Source: DASWVC01 sp036401335 (GTDB lineage: Bacteria; Verrucomicrobiota; Verrucomicrobiia; Chthoniobacterales; JAFAMB01). From it: a stretch of 11,524 bases of DNA. Where the stretch lies: NCBI GenBank assembly GCA_036401335.1, contig DASWVC010000292.1, positions 1 through 11,524 of the forward strand, in the 5' to 3' direction. The notes beneath the pieces are model-generated. The model made no database searches. It had not been told where the DNA came from and was given only the letters and a program-made list of their open reading frames with translations. Position numbers and translations under genes: made by a program. Of the stretch, positions 1-6,544 are shown piece by piece. How positions within the stretch are numbered: position 1 is the stretch's first letter; every line of letters starts with the position of its first letter.

Positions 1-201
1 GCCCAGCGCCGCCGGCAGGCTCGCCCGGCTCGCGAGCGGCTCAATGCTTTTGCGTTCGCCCTCCATCAAGAGCCCCCGCACGTACACCCCGCACCAGAGG
101 GCCTGGCGGGCATGGTTAAACCCGCAGCGAACCCGGGCCGCCTACGCCTCCAGGCGCTCCAACACTTCAGGGTCCCATTTCGGCGTCCAGGTGCGGTTCA
201 T
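1..201 (-). pseudogene. IS701-family transposase, 5' part, with internal stop
   Basis: Reading leftwards from an ATG at 201, the frame gives MNRTWTPKWDPEVLERLEA, then a TAG at 142-144, then continues in the same frame to the window edge with ..FNHARQALWCGVYVRGLL.. and GERKSIEPLASRASLP. The block Y-V-R-G-L-L followed by GERKSIEP is the conserved N-terminal signature of IS701-type DDE transposases (DDE superfamily endonuclease), seen before the catalytic core, which lies outside the window. The family usually has a tyrosine or similar residue where the TAG sits (LEA-Y-AA), so a single-base TAC/TAT to TAG change is the simplest explanation. The transposase start lies only about 70 bases from the point where the adjacent mgtA homology breaks off, so the element probably inserted into mgtA. 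Family assignment is from memory of the motif, without a search. Confidence 0.7.
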
Positions 202-241
202 ACGTGAGCCGCACCAACCTCGACAATTCGCGTGACGTCAA

Positions 242-1620
242 TTACTCCTTAACGGAGTAGTAATAGTTGCCCGGATCGAGAAAAGCCACGTAGCCCTTGA
301 GGATCAAGTCGCCCTCGTCTGCTTTCGCATAAGCGGGCCGCTTCGCCAAGTCTTTGTAGGCCACGGCCAGGACGCGAAAGCCGTCGCGGCTGAGGTCCTG
401 ATGCTGCGTCGTCAATTGCCCGATAAGGTTGGCATCCATCGGACGGATCTCGCCGGCCAATTCAAAGAAACCGCAGCGGGGAAAGACCGATTCGGGCGCT
501 CCTTTCGTCAGCAGGCGATGGCCGTGGTCCGGCATTTCGACGATCACCGACATCATTCGACGGGAAAAATCGAACGGGAGTTCGTCGACTTTGCGGTATT
601 GCTCAATGGAAAACTTTTCATGCAGTTCGCGGTACTGCAGCACCACACCGAAACGATCATCGGCAGCATCTCCGGCGTCAGTCCGACCGCGACGGCGATT
701 GAGAAAAAGAACGCCTCCCGCCAGTTATGCTTGGTAAAGCCGTTAATCAGGAACACCAGCGGCACCATTACCAACATGAACCGGACCATCAGAACCGTGA
801 AGCGGTGCATGCCCCGGTCAAAACTGGTTTCCACCTCGGGGCCGCTGAGACTGGAGGCCAGCTTACCGAAGTAAGTCTGCGCGCCGGTTGCCACGACAAC
901 CGCGGTCGCGCTGCCACTTTCAACGCTGGTGCCGCGAAAGCAGAGGTTGGCCACCTCCAGGGGAGCGACGCCTTCTCCATGCTGAGGGCCGTCCAGCTTT
1001 TCGGCCGGTAAGGATTCACCGGTCAAAGCTGCCTGAGCGATAAAAAGATCTTTGGACCCGACCAGGCGCACGTCGGCCGGCACCATGTCACCGGCGGACA
1101 ATTTCACCACGTCGCCGGGCACCAACCCTTTAAGCGGTGATTCTTCTTCCTGGCCGTCACGCACGACGGCCGCGGTCACCCGGATCATTGCGGCAAGTCT
1201 GGCAGCCCCCGCTTCTGCCCGCGACTCCTGCACAAAGCGCAATCCCACGCCGAGGGCGAGCATCAGCGCCATTACCGTGCCCGCTCGAAAATCGCCGGTC
1301 GCAAACGACAGGGTCGCCAATACGGCCAGCAGCAGAACCAGGAGATTGCGGGCCGCAGCCAACAGGCGGTGGATCCAGCCCCGCCGCTTTTCCGACGCTA
1401 CCGCGTTGAGTCCGTGTTCGAGCAAACGCCGTTCGGCTTCGGCCCGGCTCAGGCCGCTGGACGACGTGCCGAGCCTCGAAAAGACCTCGGCGTTCTCCAG
1501 GGGGGCGAACGCCGCCATCATGGACGGGACGTCGCCAGAATGCCCCGGCGGTTTTGCAGCCGTTTTTGGCCTGCGCGGCTTCTTCGGGTCCGGGGGCTTT
1601 CCTGTCAACGTTAAGGCCAC
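242..1620 (-). pseudogene. mgtA: Mg2+-transporting P-type ATPase (MgtA type), internally deleted and truncated
   Basis: In the intact family this inner-membrane P3B ATPase imports Mg2+ using ATP. From the ATG at 1620 the protein shows the cation-ATPase N-domain, a membrane pair (about 90-130), the actuator motif TGES (200-203) with LTGESLPAEK, and the M4 motif TPEMLPMIVS (315-324). Right after this (near base 646) the frame shifts and homology resumes downstream of the catalytic centre with VVLQYRELHEKFS, YRKVDELPFDFSRRMMSV and LLTKGAPESV. About 80 residues are missing, including the phosphorylated DKTGT motif. Homology then ends at VAFLDP (base 272); the usual continuation is FLDPPK, followed by some 340 more residues with the hinge and six membrane helices. 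The tail GNYYYSVKE and stop are foreign, probably from the inserted IS. The gene lies 107 bases behind the hybrid kinase on the same strand. It cannot encode a working pump. Confidence 0.9.
243..259. repeat. Inverted repeat at the mgtA/IS junction
   Basis: TACTCC (243-248) and GGAGTA (254-259) form a perfect 6-bp inverted repeat around TTAAC. It sits between the last mgtA-like codon (272) and the transposase start (201), inside the presumed IS end region. It could be part of the IS terminus or a weak hairpin; there is no T-tract, so a terminator is not supported. Confidence 0.4.
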
Positions 1621-1679
1621 GGCTCACGCCTCGCGGGGAACCTTGTGCGTCTCCAATACCCTTTTGGAAGCGTTGCCGT

Positions 1680-1703
1680 TGCTTTCGGCTATGCCGGCGG
1701 GCT
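1680..1703. repeat. 24-bp dispersed repeat, copy A
   Basis: This stretch, between the kinase and mgtA genes, matches bases 6309-6332 in 22 of 24 positions; the only differences are TA (1690-1691) versus CG (6319-6320). Both copies contain CTTTCGGC followed by TGCCGGCGGGCT, and both have TGCCCA shortly downstream (1711-1716 and 6334-6339). Both copies are outside recognised genes, although this one is inside the 107-base gap between two same-strand genes. On the minus strand both copies could read as PAG-x-AES, so a shared coding remnant is an alternative to a noncoding repeat. Confidence 0.5.
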
Positions 1704-1727
1704 CGGCCTCTGCCCAGTGCTTCGCGG

Positions 1728-3326
1728 CTACGCGCCGTTTCCCGCGGTTCGGGCCAGGACGGCTTCGATCACCCGTGGGTCGACGGGTTTGGTCAGGTGC
1801 CGGTCGAACCCGGCTGCGAGTGCGCGCTGGCGGTCCTCCTCGCGGCCGTAGCCGCTCAAGGCAACCAGCAGCGCCCCGGCGCCCCAAGGCTCGGTGCGCA
1901 ACCGTTTGGCCAGTTCGTAGCCGTCCATGCCCGGAAGGCCAAGGTCGGCCAGCACCGCGGCGGGGCGGAAACGGCGGGCGGCTTCCAGGGCCTCCAAGCC
2001 GTCGTGGGCGACCTGGACCACGTACCCTTTGAGCTCCAGCAGCAGCCGTAATCCCATCGCCAGGTCCCGGTTGTCCTCGACGACCAGCACCTTGGCCCGA
2101 CCGTGCGCAGGTCCCGGCCCCGCGGATTCAGTCCGGGAGGGCTCACGGCTCGGCCCCCTTAAATCCCTCGAGCTGGCGGCGGCAGGCAAACGCACGGTGA
2201 ACGCGCTGCCACGCCCGAGCCCCTCGCTGCGGGCGCTCAAAGTGCCGCTGTGCAGTTCCACCAATCTTAGGGCGATGCTCAGGCCCACCCCCAAACCGCC
2301 CTGGGACCGCGCGATCGCACAGTCCGATTGAACGAACAGCCCAAACAGCGTCGGAATGCGTTCGGGCACCATGCCCGTGCCGTTGTCGCGCACCATGATC
2401 TCCACCCAGTTTCCGTCGTGGCGTCCGATCAATTCGATGCGGCCCCCGGGATCCGTAAATTTGACGGCATTGGTCAGCAGGTTGGCCAGCACCTGCTCCA
2501 GCCGGGCCGGGTCGGCTTCCATGGTGAGCACCCCGTGCGGGTAGTCGCGCCGCAGGTCGTGGCCCCGGGCCTCGGCCAGCAACTGCACCGCCTGAGCGGC
2601 CCGGTCGAGCACCTCGGCCGCATCCAGGCGCACTTTGCGCAGCCGGATCTTGCCGCTCTGGATGCGCGAGACGTCGAGGAGGTCATCGACCAACTGCGTC
2701 AACTGCCCGGTCTGCCGCTTGAGGGCCTCCAGCGCCCAGGCGCGCGCCTCGGGGGCAGCGCCGGCTTCGTCCAACAAGGCCAGGGCGCCAGTCGCCGACG
2801 CCAAGGGGTTCCGCAGCTCATGGGCCAGCATGGCCAAAAACTCATCCTTGCGGCGGTCCGTCGCCTGCAGTGCCTCTTCCAGGCGTTGGCGCTCGGTAAG
2901 GTCGCGGGCCATCTTGACAAAACCAAGCAGCTGGCCCTGGTCGTCGCGCACGGCCGTCGTGACCCCGCTTAAGTAAAGGCGGCTGCCGTCCTTGCGCCGG
3001 TGCCAGCGCTCGTCCTCGGCCCGGCCAGTCTCGGCGGCCTGGGCCAGCTCGGCTTCCGCCTGGCCGCTGGCCTGGTCCTCGGACGTGAACAAAATCCGGA
3101 CGTTGCGCCCCACGATCTCGGCCGGGGTGTAGCCGAACAGCCGCTCGGCCCCGGCGTTCCAGCTGCTCACGCAGCCGTCCGGTTCTTGGGCAAACACCGC
3201 AAAATCGGGTACCTGCTCCACCGCTTGGCGCAACTGCTCCTCAATCCGCGGCGACAGCGGAACGGCGGATGCTTCGTCAGGGTTGCCCTGAGGACCCACG
3301 GACGGTTGCGACACAGGTGAAGGCAT
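1728..3326 (-). CDS. PAS hybrid sensor histidine kinase/response regulator
   Basis: A 532-residue signalling protein that would autophosphorylate on His and pass phosphate to its own receiver. Order of domains: PAS with PAC (about 31-147: WNAGAERLFGYTPAEIVG, later MARDLTERQ), HisKA with the H-box AMLAHELRNPLA (His169), HATPase_c with N-box NLLTNAVKF (282-290), G1 DNGTGM (314-319) and G2 GGLGVGLS (343-350), a linker rich in Ser/Pro/Arg (384-410), and a REC domain with acidic pair E417-D418, phosphoacceptor D461 (ADLGLPGMDGYE), S491 and K513 (LTKP). All catalytic residues are present. No membrane segment or signal peptide is visible, so it is probably cytoplasmic. The start ATG is preceded by an A/G-rich stretch (AAAGGGAAAC). 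It has no DNA-binding output domain and so probably works through a partner. The signal is unknown. It looks intact, unlike the mgtA remnant behind it. Confidence 0.93.
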   Translation of the reverse strand: MPSPVSQPSVGPQGNPDEASAVPLSPRIEEQLRQAVEQVPDFAVFAQEPDGCVSSWNAGAERLFGYTPAEIVGRNVRILFTSEDQASGQAEAELAQAAETGRAEDERWHRRKDGSRLYLSGVTTAVRDDQGQLLGFVKMARDLTERQRLEEALQATDRRKDEFLAMLAHELRNPLASATGALALLDEAGAAPEARAWALEALKRQTGQLTQLVDDLLDVSRIQSGKIRLRKVRLDAAEVLDRAAQAVQLLAEARGHDLRRDYPHGVLTMEADPARLEQVLANLLTNAVKFTDPGGRIELIGRHDGNWVEIMVRDNGTGMVPERIPTLFGLFVQSDCAIARSQGGLGVGLSIALRLVELHSGTLSARSEGLGRGSAFTVRLPAAASSRDLRGPSREPSRTESAGPGPAHGRAKVLVVEDNRDLAMGLRLLLELKGYVVQVAHDGLEALEAARRFRPAAVLADLGLPGMDGYELAKRLRTEPWGAGALLVALSGYGREEDRQRALAAGFDRHLTKPVDPRVIEAVLARTAGNGA

Positions 3327-3428
3327 GATGTTTGTTTCCCTTTCGGCGGTGATCGCCTTCCTGCGCTGCCTGACAGTGCCCCAAAACCCCTGGACCTGCC
3401 CTCAAGAGGGGATTGTCACCGGCGGCGG

Positions 3429-3536
3429 CTAGCCGTGGACGCCAAGATGCTCTTGCCGGTTAAGGCGCAAGTTGGCCGCATCGGCATCAGTGGCATTTCT
3501 GGAAGGCCGCTGCTCGAGCACGTCTCCAAGGGTCAT
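3429..3536 (-). CDS. Small ORF (35 aa) overlapping the DUF1643 gene by ATGA
   Basis: The ATG at 3536 overlaps the TGA of the DUF1643 gene in an ATGA arrangement, which is typical of translational coupling. The peptide starts MTLGDVLEQRPSRNATDAD and ends HLGVHG before a TAG. An AAGGTG stretch sits just before the ATG, somewhat close for an ideal ribosome binding site. I do not recognise the protein; it is hydrophilic, with no membrane segment or motif. It could be a real coupled microprotein, the start of a gene whose remainder was deleted, or chance. The overlap is the only positive evidence. Confidence 0.25.
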   Translation of the reverse strand: MTLGDVLEQRPSRNATDADAANLRLNRQEHLGVHG

Positions 3537-4054
3537 GGGCACCTTGGCACCTTGGGTGGTTTCACCCCGGGTCGGAACGGCCGGAGGGGCGTGGCGCCGG
3601 CTGCGTACAGCGGGTGGCCGGGTTGCCCGGAAGCGGACGCTTTCAGGCAGAACAAGTCTAATGGCAAGGGAGCCAGGAGGCTCAGGACGCATTGCGCACG
3701 GTTCTGGTAAATGCCGTAGGCACCCCAGCAACACACCACTGCCGAAGCATTCCGGCAGGTTTCCAAGATCCACCGGTCGTTGTCGGGACCCACGGGATCT
3801 TGCTCCCGTTGGATCGCTTCGGGCAAAGGCGACCTCCACCCAAACAGGTTCACCATCACCAACCGGCGGTAACCCATCCGATCGGTGAACGACCGCACCC
3901 GGCGCACTGTCGGATCGAGTTGGTGCTCATCCGCACTTGATGGGTTCAACCCAATCCACGCCACGTAACCCCTGTTGGTATCCAGCACGTCGTGCCAGCC
4001 ATGGTCAAGGAGGTACCGGTACCGGCGGCAGGAAGAAAAAACGCATGCATTCAT
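3533..4054 (-). CDS. DUF1643 domain protein
   Basis: A 173-residue protein with the hallmarks of DUF1643: CRRYRYLLDHGW near the N-terminus, then VAWIGLNPSSADEHQLDPTV, a run ending VMVNLFGWRSPLPEAI, DPVGPDNDRWI, VVCCWGAYG, and the C-terminal CLKASASGQPGHPLYA. These blocks cover nearly the whole protein in the family's usual order and length, so it looks complete. The biochemical function of DUF1643 is unknown; the conserved GLNPS and GHPLY motifs suggest an enzyme or nucleotide-binding fold, which is inference. I chose the ATG at 4054 because GGGAG lies about 7 bases before it; a GTG four codons upstream (4066) would overlap that ribosome binding site. The gene follows a small ORF by about 50 bases and overlaps another by ATGA, which suggests one transcript. 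Confidence 0.85.
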   Translation of the reverse strand: MNACVFSSCRRYRYLLDHGWHDVLDTNRGYVAWIGLNPSSADEHQLDPTVRRVRSFTDRMGYRRLVMVNLFGWRSPLPEAIQREQDPVGPDNDRWILETCRNASAVVCCWGAYGIYQNRAQCVLSLLAPLPLDLFCLKASASGQPGHPLYAAGATPLRPFRPGVKPPKVPRCP

Positions 4055-4103
4055 GACAACTCCCACCGCACCTGAACGTCGACGAGAGCGAGAACGACTG
4101 TCG

Positions 4104-4232
4104 TCACGTGATCGCCTCCCGTAGGCGCCATTTGCCTTGGCCTTTTCGGAAAAGGATCAGGTAAAGCTGGCCATTACTGGCAAGCGACGACATCGGTGGA
4201 GAGTCGGACTGGCAGGAAACGGAATTGACCAT
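4104..4232 (-). CDS. Small ORF (42 aa) with strong ribosome binding site
   Basis: An ATG at 4232 is preceded by AAGGAAGGGATTCC, one of the best Shine-Dalgarno sequences in the window. The frame runs 42 codons to a TGA: it starts MVNSVSCQSDSPPMSSLASN and ends with a basic segment LYLILFRKGQGKWRLREAIT. The second half looks like a beta-hairpin with an aromatic/basic turn. I do not recognise a family. It lies about 50 bases before the DUF1643 start on the same strand and could be a leader peptide, a small partner of the DUF1643 protein, or a residue of a deleted gene. The call rests on the ribosome binding site, orientation and spacing only. Confidence 0.4.
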   Translation of the reverse strand: MVNSVSCQSDSPPMSSLASNGQLYLILFRKGQGKWRLREAIT

Positions 4233-4679
4233 GGAATCCCTTCCTTCCTTTCTACTACTGCAGGTTGTGGGCATCCGGTGGCGTGTTACGCACTGTGATC
4301 GCACAAATGTTTTCTATGGTCTTACAATATTCAAATTATTGGAGTGAAACCGTCGTTAGGAGCTGCTTTCTCGCGTTCGAGATTTCTCCTTTTCGATCAC
4401 TCTGCGGTAGGCTGGTGGCCCCCAAGCCCGGAACGGGCGCCAGCGGGCATGGCAGGGCTGTTCCTTGTACGCCTCCCTGGTAGGAGTATTTTTCTGGCGT
4501 GATCTGTGGAAAGGCGTCATGATGCCCAGAGAAAGGAACCATCGCAGCCATGGTGGCCGCCGGCCAAGGAGGGCCGACGGTTTTTCTTCTACAGGTACCG
4601 GGGCCGAAAGGACGGCCAGAGCTGTCTGGCCTGACGCGGCGCCTGCAGAGCATCAGGAGCGGCGCTGAACGCCTCAGTT
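4233..4679. other. Gene-poor stretch between the XRE gene and the DUF1643 group
   Basis: About 450 bases without a recognisable gene. Bases 4305-4345 are clearly richer in A/T than the surroundings (e.g. CTTACAATATTCAAATTATT on the plus strand) and lie 75-115 bases upstream of the 42-codon ORF, a plausible place for the promoter of the minus-strand DUF1643 group; I could not find a convincing -35/-10 pair. Short frames on both strands in 4336-4680 have no family signature and unremarkable starts. No terminator hairpin with a T-tract was seen after the XRE gene. Confidence 0.4.
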
Positions 4680-4919
4680 TCAGCGCGGGGTGATTTCGGG
4701 GAGGCCTTGGGTGAGCGCCGCAACGTCGCAGCCCAGGGTGGCGCAAAGGGTGCAAAGGACCAAAAACGTCACGTCGCGCTCACCGCGTTCCACCCCGGCG
4801 ACGGCCTCGCGACTGAGGCCGCAGACGGCGGCAAAACCCCCTTGGCTATAACCCAATGCGGTCCGCGCGGCTCGGATGCGGAAGCCAAGCCTCAGTAATT
4901 CCACCCGGGGCGTGTTCAT
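4680..4919 (-). CDS. XRE/Cro-type helix-turn-helix regulator (79 aa)
   Basis: A single-domain DNA-binding protein. The HTH_3 pattern is clear: RIRAARTALGYSQGGFAAVCG (helices 1-2, about 14-34), LSREAVAGVERGERDVTF (recognition helix and the ERGER turn, 35-52), then the helix 4-5 region LVLCTLCATLGCDVAALTQG (53-72). Length is typical of compact antitoxin-like or phage-like regulators; with no recognised toxin beside it, a role in a toxin-antitoxin pair is not shown. I chose the ATG at 4919 because homology begins a few residues later; a longer same-frame reading to 5381 runs antisense-like through the LysR gene and has no similarity. The start overlaps a stop codon of another short frame in an ATGA, which could mean coupling to an upstream gene now lost. 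No good ribosome binding site is visible. Confidence 0.8.
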   Translation of the reverse strand: MNTPRVELLRLGFRIRAARTALGYSQGGFAAVCGLSREAVAGVERGERDVTFLVLCTLCATLGCDVAALTQGLPEITPR

Positions 4920-5095
4920 GCGCTGAAGTTTGCCGTAACGTGAAAGTGGACTTCCGGGGCCGCGCCCGAGCGCCCTGCGGCTTGAACGGTGGAGAACTGC
5001 CCTTCGCCGGTCTGCGGATGGTCCCACAGGGCGCACACCGTGCCCACCGATCGGCCCGCTCAAGGGTTTCGGGGGCGCCAGTCCACTTGGGGAGC

Positions 5096-5563
5096 TCAGG
5101 CGGCGGCCGCGCAGGCTTCCGCCAGCACGGTCACAAACCGCGCGGCCACGCCGGCCGACGCTGCAGCCGGGCTCCAAAAGGCACCCAGCGGCATTCGCAC
5201 CGGCGTTCTGGAAGCCAGTTCCCGGAACACCACTCCCGGGGCCGCCACTCGCTCGACGGGTTGACTTACCACCGCCAAACCGAAGCCTGCGGCCACGAAG
5301 GCCAGGGCACTCGAGGCCCCGTCGGCGTCTTTGACCACGTGCGGAACAAAACCTTCGCGCCGGCACGCTGCGAGCAGCCACGCATTGTAGGTCGGGCAGA
5401 GCCGGTTCAAGCCCACCAGCGGCTCCTCGCGCAGGAGGCTCAAGGGCACAGGCGAACGCCCGGCCAAAGGGTGGGCCTGAGGCAGCGCGAGCCGGGCCGC
5501 CGCGTGGGTGTAATTCAACTCCTCAGCCGCGGCCACGAAATACTCAAGGTGACGAAATTTCAT
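5096..5563 (-). pseudogene. LysR-family regulator with a large in-frame internal deletion
   Basis: The first 25 residues, MKFRHLEYFVAAAEELNYTH-AAARL, are the first helices of a LysR winged HTH. The next residues, ALPQAHPLAGR, belong to the effector-binding domain, where ..LALPxxHPLA.. normally occurs near residue 165-170. About 140 residues are therefore missing in frame, including the recognition helix (the SQPALSRQI region), the linker helix and the first effector subdomain. The remainder follows the family to its end: LLREEPLVGLN, CRREGFVPHVV, ALAFVAAGFGLAVVSQPVE and VVFRELASR. The 155-residue product should not bind DNA. The start ATG at 5563 is the family start; no strong ribosome binding site is seen. 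Since the frame is open, it may be annotated elsewhere as an intact short LysR gene. It could in principle act as a ligand-binding or dominant-negative fragment, but I regard it as a pseudogene. Confidence 0.85.
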
Positions 5564-6012
5564 GGCGCGCAAACGGCGCAAGCTCCGTACGTGGAAATTA
5601 ACCCCAAGTCAACGCCGGCACAAGGGGCGAAACGTCGGCCCGGGCAGCCCGAGGCCCGCCCGGGTAGAATCCCGTCCGGAAGTCCACGGCGGCAGGCGCT
5701 GCCGTGCCGTTGGTCCGCGACGGCCTTGAATGCGCTCTCTACGGTTGTTCCGCAGTTCCCGAGTTGCCCTGCCCCGAGCCGGGCGGGGGCAGTAGGCCCC
5801 GGCCGATTCCCGGCGCCGCCCGGCGGCGGGCTACCTTCCGTCTTTGGCATTCAAACCCCATCCGACACCCATAACTAACCCCACAAACTAACCATAATTG
5901 CGGTCCGCATTTATGCCGTCAGAGCTGAGGATCTCGAGGGCACCCGACCAGCCCGCCAGTGCAATGTCGCAACACTGCACGATAAGGCAGATGTTCCTAA
6001 TCGAGGACCCCT
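5564..6012. other. Divergent intergenic region between lysR and usp remnants
   Basis: About 450 bases with no recognisable gene. It contains GC-rich inverted repeats: CCCGGGC (5639-5645) with GCCCGGG (5658-5664), and CGCCGCC (5814-5820) with GGCGGCG (5822-5828) around one C. Further right, the composition shifts to A/T-richer sequence with a direct repeat AACTAACC (5873-5880 and 5886-5893), followed by the imperfect palindrome at 5959-5980. The right half probably carries the usp promoter; a clear -35/-10 pair was not identified. Open frames here on both strands have no family signature. Confidence 0.45.
5959..5980. promoter_or_regulatory. Imperfect palindrome upstream of usp (possible operator)
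   Basis: GTGCAATGT (5959-5967) pairs with ACACTGCAC (5972-5980) around a CGCA loop; only one A-C position mismatches in a 9-bp stem. It ends 32 bases before the usp ATG, a usual place for a regulator site or a 5'-UTR hairpin. The divergent LysR remnant makes a LysR-type site conceivable, but the spacing does not match a classical T-N11-A box exactly. Function is inference. Confidence 0.35.
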
Positions 6013-6279
6013 ATGCCCCCCACCGATACCCCATCTTCCCAGCGCGCGCCGGCCAGTCACCCGGCCGTAAAGCACCAACACATCCTGGTTCCAACTGACT
6101 TTTCGGCTCAATCGGCAACCACCGTCGCTCACGCGCTTGAAGCTGCGCGACCGGTCGGCGCCCGCGTCACCCTCCTTCACGTGGTCGAAGTCCAACGGAC
6201 CACCCTCAACCCCGGGCTGCTCGCGGCCGAACGCGTGGTGCGCCATGCGCAATGTTCCGTGGTGACCGTTCGCGCTTGA
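6013..6279 (+). pseudogene. Universal stress protein (UspA family), middle deleted
   Basis: The product has 88 residues; the family usually has 140-160. Residues 24-59 match the UspA N-terminus: ILVPTDFSAQSATTVAHAL, then AARPVGARVTLLHVVE, the first strand-helix-strand. Residues 72-88, AERVVRHAQCSVVTVRA, match the extreme C-terminus. The middle, about 60-80 residues, is absent in frame, including the ATP-binding G-x2-G-x9-G-S/T motif that normally stands just before AERVVRHA. The start is well supported: GAGGA lies five bases before the ATG. It precedes the phosphoketolase gene on the same strand; Usp proteins commonly neighbour stress and fermentation genes. The frame is open, so it may still be translated, but it should not bind nucleotide. 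Confidence 0.8.
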
Positions 6280-6308
6280 AAGGACGCGCCTTGCCAACAC
6301 CCGTCTGA

Positions 6309-6332
6309 TGCTTTCGGCCGTGCCGGCGGGCT
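6309..6332. repeat. 24-bp dispersed repeat, copy B
   Basis: Matches 1680-1703 in 22 of 24 positions (see the other copy). It sits in the 265-base gap between the usp remnant and the phosphoketolase gene, where no other feature is recognised. Confidence 0.5.
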
Positions 6333-6544
6333 TTGCCCATACGCAAAAGCAACGCCGACCCGACGACGAAAGTATGGGGGCGACGGGTGCATCGGAGCGA
6401 AGGTTATCCTGCGGGCAGCGCCACGCGGACTCTTGGACCAGGACGGCCCAACCCCTCGGGCGGACCATGCGCACGAGAACGTTGGTACCGGCGCGACGTT
6501 TTCTTCCTCCCGGTACTCCCGCGCCTGTTTAAGGAATTCCAAGA

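Noticed and set aside
242..1620. Programmed frameshift producing a full MgtA
   Set aside because: A frameshift alone cannot restore the missing DKTGT segment or the absent C-terminal third.
1052..2032. 326-codon plus-strand frame
   Set aside because: It lies antisense to mgtA and the hybrid kinase, is rich in Arg/Pro/Ser as expected from reading GC-rich genes backwards, and has no domain signature.
4680..5095. HigBA- or HipBA-like toxin-antitoxin pair
   Set aside because: Only the XRE partner is recognisable; the short coupled frame has no toxin motif and no credible start.
4680..5381. Longer N-terminal reading of the XRE gene (233 codons)
   Set aside because: The added part runs through the LysR gene in another frame and is Arg/Gly-rich with no similarity; the HTH starts just after the ATG at 4919.
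4856..5878. 340-codon plus-strand frame
   Set aside because: Antisense to the XRE and LysR genes; low-complexity composition and no motif. The minus-strand genes explain the region.
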